Origin: an uncultured Thermoleophilia bacterium | Lineage (GTDB): Bacteria > Actinomycetota > Thermoleophilia > UBA2241 | Reading direction: 5' to 3' | Length of the DNA stretch: 7,205 bases | NCBI GenBank assembly: GCA_903921965.1 | Contig: CAIXSE010000518.1 | Location: forward strand, 1 to 7,205 | In this document: piece after piece, positions 6,099 through 7,205 of the stretch | How the letters are laid out: each line of letters starts with the position of its first letter | Position numbering within the stretch: position 1 is the stretch's first letter | Program-made: the position numbers and the translations under genes | The notes under the pieces: model-generated | The model's database searches: none | The model's input: the letters and a program-made list of their open reading frames with translations, nothing else | What the model was told of the DNA's origin: nothing

Positions 6099-6767
6099 AT
6101 GCTACCCCAAGCACCGGCGGTTTCTTTCGATGAACTCAAGAGGGCCGCTCGCCGCTACGGCGAGCAGACCCCCTTCAACGAGTCCCTCGCGTCCGTACTG
6201 GAGCGCATCACGCCCGGCACCGACCTCGCGGTGCCCACAGATGGGCGAGATCCCCTGGAGGACCTTCTCGATTTCCTCAACAAGTGGGGGTGTCGGCTGC
6301 CCGCCGGCAACCGGGAGCACCGGGAGCGTCTGAAGGATGGTCTTCGCGCGTGGTGGCGGCAGCGTCCCGACGACCGGCTGCCACCATGTCACGCGACGCT
6401 CGAGGACGAGAACCTCGACGTATCCGGGATCGCCGTCGTGTTCGACGCACTCGCCACGATCGAGGTGCTCAAGGCTCGGGGCAGACGCCGGTTCGGACCC
6501 GTCGCCGCCAGCAAGACGCTGTACGTGCTGCGACCGGGGGTGTGCCTGCCGTGGGACACGCGGATCGCGGAGGCGCTCGGCCACCGGAGGCGGGACGGTG
6601 CGGACTACGTCGCGTATCTCAGGGACGCTCGCGCACTCGTCAATGCCATCCTCAACGGGCCGGATGCCGACCGCCTGCTGATGCTGACCAACGGTGACGG
6701 CCCCTCGGCCGCCAGCCTGGTGAACCAGTTCTACTTCATGGAGTACACCTTCTCCGCGCGCAAGTAG
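6099..6767 (+). CDS. Protein of unknown function (222 aa), first gene downstream of the divergent promoter
   Basis: I do not recognise a named family. The protein appears soluble and mostly helical, without signal peptide or membrane segments. Residues 1-100 include a Trp-containing stretch (D-F-L-N-K-W-G-C-R-L) and charged helices. The centre has I-A-V-V-F-D-A-L-A-T-I-E-V-L and then the most motif-like part, S-K-T-L-Y-V-L-R-P-G-V-C-L-P-W-D-T-R-I-A-E-A-L-G, followed by Y-V-A-Y-L. The K-x-L-x-x-L-x-P-x-x-x-x-P-W-D pattern recurs in helical, possibly helix-hairpin-helix-related uncharacterised proteins; that comparison is from memory and weak. The ATG at 6099 has GAGG seven bases upstream and starts after the promoter; the in-frame ATG at 6012 lies within the -35 box. 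The gene shares an operator-like motif with the vWA gene that follows, so both are probably co-regulated. Confidence 0.85.
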   Translation: MLPQAPAVSFDELKRAARRYGEQTPFNESLASVLERITPGTDLAVPTDGRDPLEDLLDFLNKWGCRLPAGNREHRERLKDGLRAWWRQRPDDRLPPCHATLEDENLDVSGIAVVFDALATIEVLKARGRRRFGPVAASKTLYVLRPGVCLPWDTRIAEALGHRRRDGADYVAYLRDARALVNAILNGPDADRLLMLTNGDGPSAASLVNQFYFMEYTFSARK

Positions 6768-6812
6768 GCGACTCCACCGCGCCTCGTCGGGACACGCGTC
6801 GGCACCGCACTG

Positions 6813-6870
6813 TTTCTTTGCTTGACTTCCGCAAATCACCGAGGTAAACTACTTGCCACGGGCAAAGAAA
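6813..6870. promoter_or_regulatory. Paired operator-like 9-mers around the vWA promoter
   Basis: TTTCTTTGC (6813-6821) abuts the -35 hexamer, and its exact reverse complement GCAAAGAAA (6862-6870) lies just after the expected transcription start. The arms are thus perfect 9-base inverted repeats enclosing the whole promoter. A partial GCAAA also occurs at 6831-6835 between the -35 and -10 boxes. The same 9-mer overlaps the promoter at 6012-6040. Sites on both sides of a promoter are typical of repression by a dimer or by looping; the regulator's identity is inferred from proximity. Confidence 0.68.
6822..6850 (+). promoter_or_regulatory. Sigma-70-type promoter of the vWA gene
   Basis: TTGACT (6822-6827) and TAAACT (6845-6850) are separated by exactly 17 bases, with five of six and four of six consensus matches. 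The start of transcription would be near 6857, leaving a leader of about 64 bases. The 153-bp gap between the two plus-strand genes is otherwise free of coding sequence, and no clear terminator for the preceding gene was found in it. Confidence 0.72.
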
Positions 6871-6907
6871 TCAGCCCGGCCGCCCGCTCATCCCGAGCGA
6901 CGACTTC

Positions 6908-6914
6908 AGGAGGA
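6908..6914 (+). promoter_or_regulatory. Strong ribosome binding site of the vWA gene
   Basis: AGGAGGA lies six bases before the ATG at 6921 and is a near-perfect Shine-Dalgarno sequence, the strongest in the window. It fixes the start of the truncated vWA gene and implies high translation once transcription is released. Confidence 0.85.
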
Positions 6915-6920
6915 CTTCCC

Positions 6921-7205
6921 ATGGAGGATACATCACGCCCTGAGACACCCCGCAAGAGGACCGTCCTGGAGCTCAGTGCCGACCGCCCCCTGCTTGCCGC
7001 CGGGCGCCGGAACGCACGTTTCCTCCTGGTCCGTCTGCAGGCGCCGGCCGCTCGAGAAGAGTCAGCCCGGCCGGCCGTCAACCTGTCGTTCGTCGTCGAT
7101 CGCTCGGGTTCCATGCACGGCGACAAGCTGCGTCTCGCCAAGGAGGCGACGCTCACGGCCATCCACAGCCTGCGCGAGAGGGACCGCTTCAGTGTCGTGG
7201 CGTAC
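6921..7205 (+). CDS. von Willebrand factor A (vWA) domain protein, N-terminal part (3' truncated by window)
   Basis: The frame is open from the ATG at 6921 to the last base, giving 95 residues. After a polar N-terminus comes a beta segment (R-F-L-L-V-R-L-Q-A) typical of the strand-rich lead-in of bacterial vWA proteins. The first vWA strand and MIDAS loop follow: V-N-L-S-F-V-V-D-R-S-G-S-M, with metal ligands Asp60, Ser62 and Ser64. Next are the helix K-L-R-L-A-K-E-A and the strand R-F-S-V-V-A-Y. This resembles the stand-alone bacterial proteins related to the YfbK and Ca-activated-channel-like vWA group, which bind partner proteins through the metal. No signal peptide is seen, so it is probably cytoplasmic. 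The rest, including any kinase-associated or FHA-type C-terminus, is beyond the window. It has its own promoter with operator-like repeats. Confidence 0.9.
   Translation, partial: MEDTSRPETPRKRTVLELSADRPLLAAGRRNARFLLVRLQAPAAREESARPAVNLSFVVDRSGSMHGDKLRLAKEATLTAIHSLRERDRFSVVAY

Noticed and set aside
6102..6839. Minus-strand open frame opposite the 222-aa gene
   Set aside because: The plus strand has the promoter, ribosome binding site and natural protein composition; the minus frame is a mirror artefact.

Overview
The window is GC-rich, with coding frames strongly biased to G or C at third codon positions. The arylsulfatase belongs to the long (about 785 aa) type best known from mycobacteria. 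Together these suggest a high-GC actinobacterium; the genus cannot be named from the sequence alone.

Left part (1-3261, + strand): the 3' end of a glycerophosphodiester phosphodiesterase gene is followed, after 101 bp holding a hairpin and a possible -10 box, by a complete type I arylsulfatase with the C-A-P-T-R active-site motif. Both enzymes hydrolyse organic esters (phosphate diesters and sulfate esters) and look like ordinary scavenging or catabolic functions. Just past the sulfatase, a 39-codon coding-like tail on the minus strand ends in a stop but has no beginning. It looks like the 3' remnant of a gene cut off where the next block starts.

Middle part (3398-5930, - strand): a tightly packed three-gene operon, in transcription order. 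The first gene is a NrtR-like regulator: a Nudix fold without catalytic residues plus a winged helix, fused to two copies of an about 106-residue domain of unknown function spaced exactly 150 residues apart. The second is a HAD-family 5'(3')-deoxyribonucleotidase-like protein, starting one codon after the regulator's stop and in the same frame. The third is a 124-aa protein of unknown function.

Right part (6004-7205, + strand): two transcription units diverge from or follow the regulator. The first encodes a 222-aa protein of unknown function; the second encodes a von Willebrand factor A (vWA) protein with an intact MIDAS motif, cut by the window end. Each has a clear sigma-70-type promoter with a 17-bp spacer, and both promoters carry the same 9-mer, TTTCTTTGC/GCAAAGAAA. 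The simplest reading is that the divergently encoded NrtR-like fusion protein binds this motif and controls both units in response to a nucleotide-type ligand. The block 3398-7205 is therefore a candidate coherent accessory system: nucleotide-sensing regulator, nucleotidase, unknown effectors and a vWA scaffold. Its biological role (stress response, defence or other) is inference. No tRNA, rRNA, CRISPR array or insertion sequence was seen.
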